A stretch of 5,531 nucleotides of DNA, taken from NCBI GenBank assembly GCA_038244055.1, contig JBBRTW010000470.1:1-5531 (forward strand), read 5' to 3'. This DNA comes from DASPKW01 sp038244055 (GTDB lineage: Bacteria; Planctomycetota; Phycisphaerae; Tepidisphaerales; Tepidisphaeraceae). Below, piece by piece: positions 5,344 through 5,531 of the stretch. The position numbers and the translations under genes are program-made. Under the pieces are notes generated by a model. It was not told where the DNA came from. It worked only from the letters and a program-made list of their open reading frames with translations, and did no database searches. Numbering within the stretch: position 1 is the stretch's first letter; every line of letters begins with the position of its first letter.

Positions 5344-5531
5344 ATGCAAGCGGTTTTGGTGATGTTCCGCAACGACGGCGAGAGACGCAGCTTCTCCCTT
5401 TCCCGCGAGATGACGGTTCTGGGCCGGCGTCAGGACTGCGACCTGATGATCCCGCTCGGCGAAATCTCCCGGAAGCATTGCCGCTTCATCAAGGAGGGCG
5501 ACAGCATCCGCCTCGAGGACCTCGGCTCCTC
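5344..5531 (+). CDS. FHA-domain protein, N-terminal part, cut by the window edge
   Basis: The first 62 codons encode the beginning of a forkhead-associated domain, a fold that binds phosphothreonine peptides and usually links Ser/Thr kinase signalling to a partner protein. Conserved FHA landmarks are all present: the Gly-Arg pair at 27 to 28 (TVLGRR), the IPLGEISRKHC stretch with the Ser-Arg-x-x-His core (42 to 45), and LEDLGSS (57 to 63), where the Asn-Gly-Thr of the family would follow beyond the edge. The domain starts at the very N-terminus, with no signal peptide. AAGG, within GGAAGG (5328 to 5333), is ten bases before the ATG, a slightly long spacing, and no in-frame ATG lies nearer to it. 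It is divergent from hemW, 108 bases away. What follows the FHA domain is unknown, so the full protein could be a simple adaptor or a multidomain protein. Its link to the pilus cluster is only positional. Confidence 0.88.
   Translation, partial: MQAVLVMFRNDGERRSFSLSREMTVLGRRQDCDLMIPLGEISRKHCRFIKEGDSIRLEDLGS

Overview
The window is a GC-rich bacterial segment. It holds a type IV pilus / type II secretion inner-membrane assembly cluster on the minus strand, a hemW-family radical SAM gene on the same strand, and the start of a divergently transcribed FHA-domain gene on the plus strand. The PilN N-terminus (LSFLPDDY followed by a basic QRRTN stretch), the non-lipoprotein PilP-like subunit and the neighbouring FHA gene suggest Planctomycetota, possibly Phycisphaerae. 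That placement is an inference from recalled family resemblance; no marker gene in the window proves it.

Layout in minus-strand transcription order, from the right: hemW (5235 to 4039); a 465-base gene-free stretch (4038 to 3574) with an inverted octamer-repeat array and a hairpin-rich leader; pilM (3573 to 2227); pilN (2198 to 1476); pilO (1405 to 851); a PilP/GspC-like gene (805 to 128); a short heptamer-repeat array (124 to 76); and probably the first 11 codons of another gene running off the left edge (33 to 1). The four complete pilus genes are 28 to 70 bases apart, each has a GGAG- or GAGGA-type ribosome binding site, and they are probably one operon. At the right end an FHA-domain gene starts at 5344 on the plus strand, 108 bases from hemW, with plausible overlapping divergent promoters between them.

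By family knowledge, PilM is a cytoplasmic actin-like ATP-binding protein that docks on the N-terminal tail of PilN. PilN and PilO are paired bitopic proteins with coiled coils and ferredoxin-like periplasmic domains, and the PilP/GspC-like protein connects them toward an outer-membrane secretin. No secretin, ATPase, prepilin or platform gene is visible here. HemW is a heme-handling radical SAM protein and is probably not part of the pilus machine.

The least ordinary parts are non-coding. The leader upstream of pilM can form a series of stem-loops, and in three of them the single non-Watson-Crick pair is a G-U wobble only on the pilM-sense strand. Two short tandem-repeat arrays with a shared GACAAT core, one in 7-base and one in 8-base units, lie just after gene stop codons. 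I found no clearly new protein system.
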